Shown: positions 57,055 to 64,000 of the stretch, one piece after another
Layout of the letters: the number at the start of each line of letters is the position of its first letter
Position numbering within the stretch: position 1 is the first letter of the stretch
From: Shewanella woodyi ATCC 51908
GTDB taxonomy: Bacteria > Pseudomonadota > Gammaproteobacteria > Enterobacterales > Shewanellaceae
Length of the DNA stretch: 64,000 nucleotides
Direction of reading: 5' to 3'
Assembly (NCBI RefSeq): GCF_000019525.1
Contig: NC_010506.1
Coordinates: 3,596,001-3,660,000, forward strand
Position numbers and translations under genes: made by a program
The notes under the pieces: generated by a model
What the model saw: only the letters and a program-made list of their open reading frames with translations
Database searches by the model: none
Told to the model about the DNA's origin: nothing

Positions 57055-58320
57055 TTAACAGTTTAGTGACAAGGCTTTAAATTCGGCCACGGTATAAAAA
57101 GAACCAAACACGATAACGGCATCATCAGGAGTAAGTAAAGCACTAAGCTCACTCCATGCAACTCCCAGACTAGCATAATGTGAAGAGGAGCCTGTAGCGC
57201 TTAATGCCGCCTGCAGCTGTTTAGGATCCGCACTTCTGTCTGTCTCCAGTGCTGTGAAGACCCAGTAGTCGACCTGCTCTTCCAGCACCTTGATAACCTC
57301 ACTCGTGTCTTTATCTTTTAACATGCCACACAACGCAAATAAACGCTTAGATTTAAAACGTTTAAGCTGTGTAGCCAGATAGCGGGCAGCGTGAGGGTTA
57401 TGCGCGACATCTAATATCACTAATGGTTGCTGAGAAACGACCTCTAGCCGTCCCTCTAAACGAGCAGACCCTAGGGCTTTTTTGATTATCTCAGTACAGA
57501 TGTCAGGCCAGCCTAACTCAATGACAGCAAGTGCTGTTGCAGCATTAGGCAGTGGCAGTTGAGGCAGAGGCAACCCTGATATTGAGCGACGAACTCCACT
57601 AAAATCCCAAACTTCACTACTATTTTTACTCACATGATAGCTAAACTGCTCATTTACGCGGTAGAGCTCAGCCCCTTTACGCTTGACCACCTCGAATAAG
57701 CTGGCAGGAACATCAGGCTCACCGACTACCGCGGGTTTACCGCCCCTGAAGACACCCGCTTTCTCTGCCGCAACTGAGTCCCGCGTATCCCCGAGGTACT
57801 CTTGATGATCAAGGTCGATAGAGGTGACAACCGCAATATCGGAATCGATAATATTTGTTGCATCTAACCTCCCGCCTAAGCCTACTTCAAGCAAGATAAT
57901 ATCTAACTTATCAGCTTTAAAAAGATAGAGGCCCGTGAGTGTTGCAAACTCAAAAAAACTTAAAGAGATATCCTCTCTAGCAACATTTATAGCTGCAAAA
58001 GCCTCAATTAGACGACTATCTGATGCATCCTCACCATTGATCCGCACGCGTTCATTGTATTTCAGAATATGAGGAGAGCTGTATACACCAAGCGTGTACC
58101 CTGCCTGTATCAAAATCTGCTCAAGCATGGCGCAGGTGGTACCTTTACCATTAGTCCCAGCAACGGTGACAACCTTTGTCGCACCTAAATCTCGCAAACC
58201 AAGACGATCGGCAACCGTCGAGACGCGCGCTAACCCCATATCAATCTCTATAGGGTGTATTGCAAGCAAGTAATCTAACCATAGCGTTAAACTGGCATCT
58301 GTAGCTGGAGCTTTAGGCAT
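57055..58320 (-). CDS. folC: Bifunctional folylpolyglutamate synthase/dihydrofolate synthase
   Basis: The 421-residue Mur-ligase-like enzyme adds glutamate to dihydropteroate and folates. The ATP P-loop is TVAGTNGKGTTCAMLEQIL, followed by YSSPHILKYNERVRING, LLEVGLGGRLDATN and the C-terminal domain ILDVAHNPHAARYLA. In most gammaproteobacteria accD is directly upstream of folC. Here only 64 bases separate folC from truA and there is no accD. A good start context is present at 58320. Confidence 0.95.
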   Translation of the reverse strand: MPKAPATDASLTLWLDYLLAIHPIEIDMGLARVSTVADRLGLRDLGATKVVTVAGTNGKGTTCAMLEQILIQAGYTLGVYSSPHILKYNERVRINGEDASDSRLIEAFAAINVAREDISLSFFEFATLTGLYLFKADKLDIILLEVGLGGRLDATNIIDSDIAVVTSIDLDHQEYLGDTRDSVAAEKAGVFRGGKPAVVGEPDVPASLFEVVKRKGAELYRVNEQFSYHVSKNSSEVWDFSGVRRSISGLPLPQLPLPNAATALAVIELGWPDICTEIIKKALGSARLEGRLEVVSQQPLVILDVAHNPHAARYLATQLKRFKSKRLFALCGMLKDKDTSEVIKVLEEQVDYWVFTALETDRSADPKQLQAALSATGSSSHYASLGVAWSELSALLTPDDAVIVFGSFYTVAEFKALSLNC

Positions 58321-58384
58321 AATTTATCGTTCTTAATTAATGATAACACCACACAGTGGAGCGAATTGAGCAATATAATTTAGA

Positions 58385-59170
58385 TTAATCCAGCATAAAC
58401 AGAGGACCTAAAGCCAACTTAGGTAACTGAAAATGCTCAGGGTAAGTGACATCGACCATATACAAACCGTTAGGTTTTGCCGTTGGTGCAGCCTTACTCC
58501 TGTCTTTTAGTGCCAGCAGCTCAGGGATCCACTCATGACTTTGATGACCTAAACCAATCTCAATCAAGGAGCCAACAATATTTCTAACCATATGATGTAA
58601 AAATGCATTGGCTTTAATATCGACACAGATATACATCCCCTGACGAGTTACATTCACCTCATGAACATTGCGATTAGGCGACTTGGACTGACAGTGAAGC
58701 GCCCTGAAACTAGTAAAGTCATGTTCACCCACAAAGTGTTGCGCCGCTTCATGCATCTTGTTCTCATCAAGGTGAGTTCTATAGTGGCTGACCCCAGAGC
58801 GTAATATCCCTGGGCGAAGCTGATAGTTATAGATCATATAGCGATAGCGACGCGCTGTAGCAGAAAAACGAGCATGAAAATCCTCATCGACCACTTTAGC
58901 CCATCGCACAGCAATATCGTCAGGTAAGCTGACATTGACACCTAAAGTCCAAGCAGACTCTTTACGTATCGCATCTGTGTCGAAATGAACAACTTGGCCA
59001 GTTGCATGAACACCAGTGTCCGTCCTACCAGCACAATGAACACTAATCGGTTCATTAGCCACTTTGGAAAGTGCTCTCTCTAATTGAGCTTGAACTGAAT
59101 CAACCTCAACTTGACGCTGCCAGCCAAAATACTTACTGCCATCATATTCGATACCTAACGCTACTCGCAT
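58385..59170 (-). CDS. truA: tRNA pseudouridine(38-40) synthase
   Basis: The 261-residue enzyme isomerises uridines 38, 39 and 40 in tRNA anticodon stems. The catalytic aspartate is in [18 protein letters not shown], and [17 protein letters not shown] is the conserved second half. The start [20 protein letters not shown] is typical. It lies between fimV, from which it is separated by 334 bases containing a small inverted-repeat element, and folC. Confidence 0.96.
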   Translation of the reverse strand: MRVALGIEYDGSKYFGWQRQVEVDSVQAQLERALSKVANEPISVHCAGRTDTGVHATGQVVHFDTDAIRKESAWTLGVNVSLPDDIAVRWAKVVDEDFHARFSATARRYRYMIYNYQLRPGILRSGVSHYRTHLDENKMHEAAQHFVGEHDFTSFRALHCQSKSPNRNVHEVNVTRQGMYICVDIKANAFLHHMVRNIVGSLIEIGLGHQSHEWIPELLALKDRSKAAPTAKPNGLYMVDVTYPEHFQLPKLALGPLFMLD

Positions 59171-59278
59171 ACAACCTCTTAACCCTTTCTAGCCACTGCT
59201 TAACCATTGAGCTTAAAAGCAGCAGTATTGCTCAAATCTATTTAGGGGCGGGATTCTAACATAATGAAATACCGATCT

Positions 59279-59443
59279 CATATACCCAGACTACTTGGAA
59301 ATGCAGGATTCAGTGGATTTGTGCAAGCCCACTTCGTTGTAGCATTCACTAAAAAGGGAGTAACCATTCCTACGCAAATGCGTCTAGAATTGAACTCGCG
59401 CAACGCCTCTGAAACGAGCATTCTTAGGTAGTTTGGGTATATG
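59279..59443. mobile_element. Small inverted-repeat element between truA and fimV
   Basis: CATATACCCAGACTACTT at the left end and its near-complement AGGTAGTTTGGGTATATG at the right end bound a 165-bp segment with no coding potential. The outer ten bases pair perfectly and two mismatches follow. It is distinct from the MITE at 14429-14694 in both ends and interior. No clear target duplication was seen. Confidence 0.65.
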
Positions 59444-59460
59444 TATAAAATAGATAAAGA

Positions 59461-59490
59461 AATGGCGCCAACTGGCGCCATTTATCAGTA
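59461..59490 (-). terminator. Terminator of fimV
   Basis: AATGGCGCC (59461-59469) pairs with GGCGCCATT (59474-59482) around AACT, and on the minus strand is followed by TCTTTATCT. It lies 22 bases after the fimV stop. Confidence 0.75.
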
Positions 59491-59504
59491 AACAAGTATC
59501 CGAC

Positions 59505-62500
59505 TTAGCCGAGGGTTTTGATTAAGCCTTGAGCTTCCTCTTGTTGCCTCTCATTACCATCTAACTGCACCTCTTTAAGCAAGGCCATGGCACTGTCATT
59601 ATCGTCAATCTCGATATAAGCTCTAGCAAGATCTAATTTGGCGTTAACTGAGTTCTCCTCATCATCAACATCTACCATAGAAGCATTACCCATTAAGCTA
59701 TCAAGCTCTCCCATATCGACATCGAGCTCTTTATATTGATCAACCTCATCACTCTCTTCGTCAGCTTCATTTAACAATCGATCAATGTCGATGAAACCGT
59801 TATCTTTTTGAAATGTGGTCAGATCATGTTCATCAACATGACTCGCCGATGATTCAGACTGCTCCTGAGCATCTAACGCCGCTAAAGCTTCATCAACGGT
59901 TATTTTTCCTTCGTCAGCAAGTGAGAGATCAAAGTCGTCATCACTTTGCTCTTCAATAACATCTGGATGCTCCCCACCCTCAGCAGGCTGTGATTCGTTA
60001 GCATCATCGGTTAATGCACCATCCCACTCAAGGCTATTATCACTTTTAGACTTATTGCTCTTTAGGTCACCAAAGAAGTTATCCTCTTTAGAAGCGGGCT
60101 TCTCCTCTACTGATTTTAGATCCGCCAATAGTGCATCAAGGGCTTCATCCTTTTGAGGCTCAACTTGCTCCTCTACCTGCACATCTTCACTCTGCAGTGG
60201 CTCAGCAGGCTCATCGAAACCATCGAGTAGAGAGTCCAGGTCAGCATCATCTATGGTATCTTCAGCTTCAACTTCACTCTTTTGAGCAGCCAACTCCTCA
60301 CCTAAATCGGCTTCTTCGGCTAACTCAGGCAGTTCTGTTGCCTCTACGCTTTCTGTACTCTCAAGGTTTTCAGTGCTCTTCGGCTCATCAACTGATTCGG
60401 TTAGCTCGGCAGCAATCTCTTCACCTAAATCAGCTTCTTCGGTTAGTTCAGGCGTTTCAACACTTTCACTATTCTCGGCATTTTCAGGCTCATCAAAGCC
60501 TGCCAGCAGTGAGTCCAGATCCGCATCATCGGCCTGCTCATCAACAGATTCGGTTAGCTCGGCAGCAATCTCTGCGCTTAAATCAGCTTCTTCGGTTAAT
60601 TCAGGCGCTTCAACACTTTCACTATTCTCGGCATTTTCAGGCTCATAAAAGCCTGCAAGCAGTGAGTCCAGATCCGCATCAACGGCCTGCTCATCAACAG
60701 ATTCGGTTAGCTCGGCAGCAATCTCTGCACTTAAATCAGCTTCTTCGGTTAATTCAGGCGCTTCAGTTGCTTCAGCACTTTCACTATTCTCGGCATTTTC
60801 CGGCTCATCAAAACCTGCAAGCAGTGAGTCCAGATCGGCTTCATCGGCCTGCTCATCAACAGATTCAGTTAACTCAGCGGCAATCTCTGCGCTTAGGTCT
60901 GCTTCCTCTGTTAGTTCGGGAGCTTCAGTTGCTTCAGCACTTTCACTATTCTCAGCATTTTCGGGCTCATCAAAGCCTGCAAGCAGTGAATCAAGATCGG
61001 CTTCATCGGCCTGCTCATCAACAGATTCGGTTAGCTCGGCAGCAATCTCTGCGCTTAAATCAGCTTCTTCGGTTAATTCAGGCGCTTCAGTTGCTTCAGC
61101 ACTTTCACTATTCTCAGCATTTTCGGGCTCATCAAAGCCTGCAAGCAGTGAATCAAGATCGGCTTCATCAACTGGCTCATCTTCTGTATCTGCAGCCAAT
61201 TGGGCTGCTATCTCTTCACTCAGCTCAGCTTCTTCAGGTGTTTCATCGCCTTGGGGTTCATCAAATCCTGCTAATAAGGAGTCCAGATCAGCTTCATCAA
61301 CCTGCTCATTATCGGCCTCTGCCGCTAGCTCTGCAGCTATCGCCTCATTAAGATCTTCACCACTTTCTTCACCTTGGCTCTCCTCAGCGGGTAGATCAAA
61401 CTCTTCAAGAAGTGAGTCAAGATCGGCTTCTTCACTCTTAACTTCAGGCTCAGCTTCCGTTTCACCTATCCCCTCAAGCAGGGCATCTAAGTCCTCTTCC
61501 TGTTCAGCCGATTCAGGCTCTGAGGCTGTTTCTGTTTCATTGATATCGGTAAGCAATGAATCCAGATCAGCTTCGGCAGCATCAGGCGTCTCCTCTTTCT
61601 CATCGACTCCGAAGTCTTCAAGAAGCGAGTCTAAATCCTCTTCCCCTTCACCATCTTGTTCTCCCATAGCTTCAGCCCAAAGCTCATCAAGAGACTGGCC
61701 TTCATCTTCCACATCAAGGTCGCTCTCCCCTTCAGTTTCAGTCTCACCTGGATCAACAAACATCTCATTCGCCATATCCATCTGTTCTGAGTCAACTTCC
61801 ATCTCAACTTCTGGTTGCAACTCGCTAGAATCGACATTCATTAAGGAGTCAAGAGAGTCTTCATCCTCCTCGGTATCAAGATGGACAGCCATATCATCAG
61901 AAGTTTCACTCTCACTCACAGCCTCTTCTGCGCTTGGTGCCGGAGCCGATTCAGCCTCACCTTCTACACTCTTCTCTTCACTCTCCTGCTGCTCACCTTC
62001 ATTTCGACGACGCTTTAAGAATAACCAAAGTAAAATTAGGAAGATAAATGCAGGAAGCGCAGCACCAAGAATAAGAGCTACGGGATTGCTCATCAGCTCT
62101 TTCCACTTAATCTCATCCTCTTGAGGAGCTGGTAGCTCCATCTCAGCCAACCTCTCTTTCAGTGCTTCAACATCTGCAGTCAAAGATTCATTTTTTAATC
62201 GGCTTGCTTGAAGTTGCTCCTGTAAAACAGCAACCTCTTCATTGAGAAGATCCACTTTCCCAGTCAAGGCTTCGATATCACTGCTACTAAGACTGAGCTC
62301 ATCCTGAGCTCTCACTAGTTCATCTGCCAATTGCAGGTTTTTATCTTCGGATGCATCTAACTTGGCTTGCAGATCACTGTTTTGCACAGCGTCATTGACG
62401 CTTTTTGGGCTCTCGCTTACAGGCTCTTTAACAGAAGCCGACTCTGGCTGTTCAGTTTTTATTGGCTCAGCGACAGGAGTGCTCGGCTTTTGAGCTGCAA

Positions 62501-62912
62501 CAGGTTTGGCGGTGATCTTTTTCCAACCAGCATCATTTCGCTCCGCACGCTGCTTGGCCATGCTCTTAGGAATCGCTAACATCACCTCTTTTGAGGGGAT
62601 AAGCAGTATCATCCCTTTCTCTAAACTGTTGTAATTTGAGTTGGTAAAGGCGTGTGGATTGGCATCATAAATAGCCCCCATCACCTGATAAATGCTAACA
62701 CTAGCATCAGGCTGCATCTTCTGAGCTATACTCCAAAATGTGTCAGAAGAGCGAGTAGGACCATATTGCCTAGTGGTTTCTCTAACCTCACCATCTGGAC
62801 CCGTAATCTTTAAAGGTTCAGCTGCAGATACAGTCTGTTCAATGGAGCTGGTAACTAGGACGAGTAATATTGAGGCAATCAAACCGACTAGATACGGAGT
62901 GCGAAAGTTCAT
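59505..62912 (-). CDS. fimV: FimV/HubP-family polar landmark protein
   Basis: The 1135-residue protein has a signal/anchor sequence (LVGLIASILLVLVTSSIEQT), a periplasmic LysM domain (FWSIAQKMQPDASVSIYQVM ... LLIPSKEVML), a coiled coil (about residues 190-265), one membrane helix (ALILGAALPAFIFLILLWLF) and a long, very acidic cytoplasmic region. That region contains tandem repeats of 54 residues (ADLDSLLAGFDEPENAENSE ... LTESVDEQ), with at least five near-identical copies. The C-terminal TPR-like FimV domain follows (KLDLARAYIEIDDNDSAMAL). In Shewanella and Vibrio this protein (HubP) recruits chromosome, chemotaxis and pilus machinery to the pole. Order with asd and truA is conserved. Confidence 0.95.
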   Translation of the reverse strand: MNFRTPYLVGLIASILLVLVTSSIEQTVSAAEPLKITGPDGEVRETTRQYGPTRSSDTFWSIAQKMQPDASVSIYQVMGAIYDANPHAFTNSNYNSLEKGMILLIPSKEVMLAIPKSMAKQRAERNDAGWKKITAKPVAAQKPSTPVAEPIKTEQPESASVKEPVSESPKSVNDAVQNSDLQAKLDASEDKNLQLADELVRAQDELSLSSSDIEALTGKVDLLNEEVAVLQEQLQASRLKNESLTADVEALKERLAEMELPAPQEDEIKWKELMSNPVALILGAALPAFIFLILLWLFLKRRRNEGEQQESEEKSVEGEAESAPAPSAEEAVSESETSDDMAVHLDTEEDEDSLDSLMNVDSSELQPEVEMEVDSEQMDMANEMFVDPGETETEGESDLDVEDEGQSLDELWAEAMGEQDGEGEEDLDSLLEDFGVDEKEETPDAAEADLDSLLTDINETETASEPESAEQEEDLDALLEGIGETEAEPEVKSEEADLDSLLEEFDLPAEESQGEESGEDLNEAIAAELAAEADNEQVDEADLDSLLAGFDEPQGDETPEEAELSEEIAAQLAADTEDEPVDEADLDSLLAGFDEPENAENSESAEATEAPELTEEADLSAEIAAELTESVDEQADEADLDSLLAGFDEPENAENSESAEATEAPELTEEADLSAEIAAELTESVDEQADEADLDSLLAGFDEPENAENSESAEATEAPELTEEADLSAEIAAELTESVDEQAVDADLDSLLAGFYEPENAENSESVEAPELTEEADLSAEIAAELTESVDEQADDADLDSLLAGFDEPENAENSESVETPELTEEADLGEEIAAELTESVDEPKSTENLESTESVEATELPELAEEADLGEELAAQKSEVEAEDTIDDADLDSLLDGFDEPAEPLQSEDVQVEEQVEPQKDEALDALLADLKSVEEKPASKEDNFFGDLKSNKSKSDNSLEWDGALTDDANESQPAEGGEHPDVIEEQSDDDFDLSLADEGKITVDEALAALDAQEQSESSASHVDEHDLTTFQKDNGFIDIDRLLNEADEESDEVDQYKELDVDMGELDSLMGNASMVDVDDEENSVNAKLDLARAYIEIDDNDSAMALLKEVQLDGNERQQEEAQGLIKTLG
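60365..61170 (-). repeat. 162-bp tandem repeats inside fimV
   Basis: The segment encoding LLAGFDEP recurs at about 60494, 60647, 60809, 60971 and 61133, that is at spacings of 153, 162, 162 and 162 bases. Adjacent copies are almost identical at DNA level, including silent positions, which points to recent unit duplication. The 153-base unit lacks three codons in the SAEATEAPE segment. Confidence 0.9.
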
Positions 62913-63044
62913 TCATTCTTCCCTTTCAAGCGTAGCGGGCAGCTCACAGGAGCATAGCTTTAGGCAATTGTATTTATTGAGATTACTATAAACCAGAAAT
63001 CAATGGTCTGCTACTGTTCACAATTCAAAAACAAGTGCAAATAT

Positions 63045-63074
63045 AAAAAAAGCCCGCATATTGCAGGCTTTTTC
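63045..63074 (-). terminator. Terminator of asd
   Basis: AAAAAGCCCGCA pairs with TGCAGGCTTTTT around TAT, with one imperfect pair, and ends in T-run on the minus strand. It lies about 30 bases after the asd stop at 63103 and separates asd from fimV. Confidence 0.88.
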
Positions 63075-63102
63075 AACAAAACAGGCATAAATCAGCCTAG
63101 AA

Positions 63103-64000
63103 CTAGTAATAATCTCTTATTAATACTTCGGCTATCTGTATGCTATTAAGCGCAGCACCTTTTCTAATATTATCAGAGACAACCCACAGGTTAATGCCAT
63201 TTTCATGTGAGATGTCTTTACGTACACGTCCCACATAAACTGGATCACACCCAGCAGCATCGGTCACCACGGTTGGATACTCTTCATCTGATTCAAACAG
63301 TTCAACACCCGGCGCATCTCGCAACACAGACTTAACATCTTCGGCGTCAACTGGTTGCAGAGTCTCTAAATGTATCGCTTCTGAATGACCATGGAAAACA
63401 GGAACACGAACAGCAGTTGGGTTAACAACTATGCTTTCATCGCCGAAGATTTTCTGGGTTTCCCAGACCATCTTCATCTCCTCTTTCGTATAACCATTAT
63501 CCATAAACTTGTCGATATGAGGCAGCGCATTAAAGGCTATCTGCTTAGGATAAGCCTTTGGTTCAATGGGTAAGCCCTGAAGCAACTTGGCACACTGACT
63601 CGCCAACTCTTCTATTGCTTGCTTACCTGAGCCTGAAACAGACTGGTAAGTCGCCACATTGATACGTGAGATCCCAAATGCATCATATATCGGCTTAAGG
63701 GCCACCAACATCTGAATCGTAGAGCAGTTCGGGTTAGCGATAATATTTCGATTACGGAAATCGGCAATAGCTTGAGGGTTCACTTCAGGAACTACAAGCG
63801 GTACATCGATGTCATATCTAAAATGAGAGGTGTTGTCGATAACAACACAACCATGCTCTGCAGCAATCGGTGCCCATTTAGCCGAGACATCGCCACCAGC
63901 AGAGAAAAAGCCTATCTGAGCCTGAGACCAGTCAAACTTATCGACATCAAGAATTTCTACCTGTTTACCGTGGAAGCTTACCGTATTACCAGCACTACGA
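63103..64000 (-). CDS. asd: Aspartate-semialdehyde dehydrogenase, 5' end beyond the window
   Basis: At least 299 codons are visible and the frame is still open at the window edge (reading SAGNTVSFHGKQVEILDVD), so the N-terminal NADP-binding loop lies outside. The enzyme converts aspartyl phosphate to the semialdehyde for lysine, threonine, methionine and peptidoglycan synthesis. The active-site Cys is in ANPNCSTIQM, and VSGSGKQAIEEL and FHGHSEAIHLE (catalytic His region) follow. The frame does not begin at the GTG at 63783, because FFSAGGDVSAKWAP, AAEHGCVVIDNTSHFRYD and VPLVVPEVNPQA are conserved upstream. The family length is about 338 residues, so roughly 40 are missing. Confidence 0.96.
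   Translation of the reverse strand, partial: RSAGNTVSFHGKQVEILDVDKFDWSQAQIGFFSAGGDVSAKWAPIAAEHGCVVIDNTSHFRYDIDVPLVVPEVNPQAIADFRNRNIIANPNCSTIQMLVALKPIYDAFGISRINVATYQSVSGSGKQAIEELASQCAKLLQGLPIEPKAYPKQIAFNALPHIDKFMDNGYTKEEMKMVWETQKIFGDESIVVNPTAVRVPVFHGHSEAIHLETLQPVDAEDVKSVLRDAPGVELFESDEEYPTVVTDAAGCDPVYVGRVRKDISHENGINLWVVSDNIRKGAALNSIQIAEVLIRDYY

Noticed and set aside
60365..61170. Regularly spaced repeats as a CRISPR array
   Set aside because: The repeat period is 162 bases, the units are contiguous coding sequence in frame with fimV, and there are no unique spacers.
60131..61351. Plus-strand open frame of 406 codons opposite fimV
   Set aside because: It is the antisense of the acidic fimV repeats; its His/Gln/Leu-rich repetitive sequence follows from the codon pattern of the real gene, and it has no ribosome binding site.
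63103..63783. asd starting at the GTG at 63783
   Set aside because: Conserved Asd sequence continues upstream in the same frame to the window edge, so the gene is longer and incomplete here.

Overview
The window looks like a piece of chromosome from a marine gammaproteobacterium of the Shewanella type. The evidence is the gene order asd-fimV-truA-folC-dedD-cvpA-purF at the right end, a GlyGly-CTERM secreted protease, abundant chemotaxis and cyclic-di-GMP proteins, and small inverted-repeat elements in intergenic gaps. Species is inferred from gene content only.

Left part (1-26.4 kb) is mostly ordinary chromosome: a HupE/UreJ-type membrane protein, a VOC protein, an S9 peptidase, a fatty-acid block (acyl-CoA ligase, AraC regulator, 2,4-dienoyl-CoA reductase FadH), a three-gene minus-strand group (cupredoxin-like protein, GGDEF/EAL protein, outer-membrane barrel), a chemotaxis receptor, a DUF1097 protein, a tightly coupled four-gene molybdenum hydroxylase operon (XdhC, MocA-like, 2Fe-2S subunit, Moco subunit), an M14 carboxypeptidase with PKD domains, a metallo-beta-lactamase-fold hydrolase and an S33 peptidase.

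Middle part (26.4-37 kb) is an accessory region of decayed mobile DNA. It holds an integron-type attC site that supplies the stop codon of a small cassette gene, an IS110 transposase fragment, an IS200-like (REP-associated) tyrosine transposase element lying next to an 81-bp derivative made of its two ends, a 3' remnant of a tyrosine integrase, several small pseudogenes, a 937-aa SNF2/RapA-like helicase, a winged-helix protein resembling plasmid relaxation proteins, a DUF1643 protein, and four copies of an interspersed repeat with conserved ends and a variable hairpin-rich core. Copies of that repeat lie in the same orientation on both sides of the helicase segment, so the segment could be lost or moved by recombination.

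Right part (37-64 kb) returns to chromosome: a LysR-controlled oxidoreductase/HchA pair, a RecX-like repeat protein, an AraC regulator opposite a DUF4331 protein, a VOC protein opposite a LysR regulator, topoisomerase III, a small membrane protein behind a perfect Fur-box palindrome, an HD-GYP response regulator opposite a 1340-aa hybrid histidine kinase, and the purF-cvpA-dedD-folC-truA-fimV-asd block. accD, normally found between truA and folC in this block, is absent here. fimV carries near-identical 162-bp tandem repeats. asd runs off the right edge.
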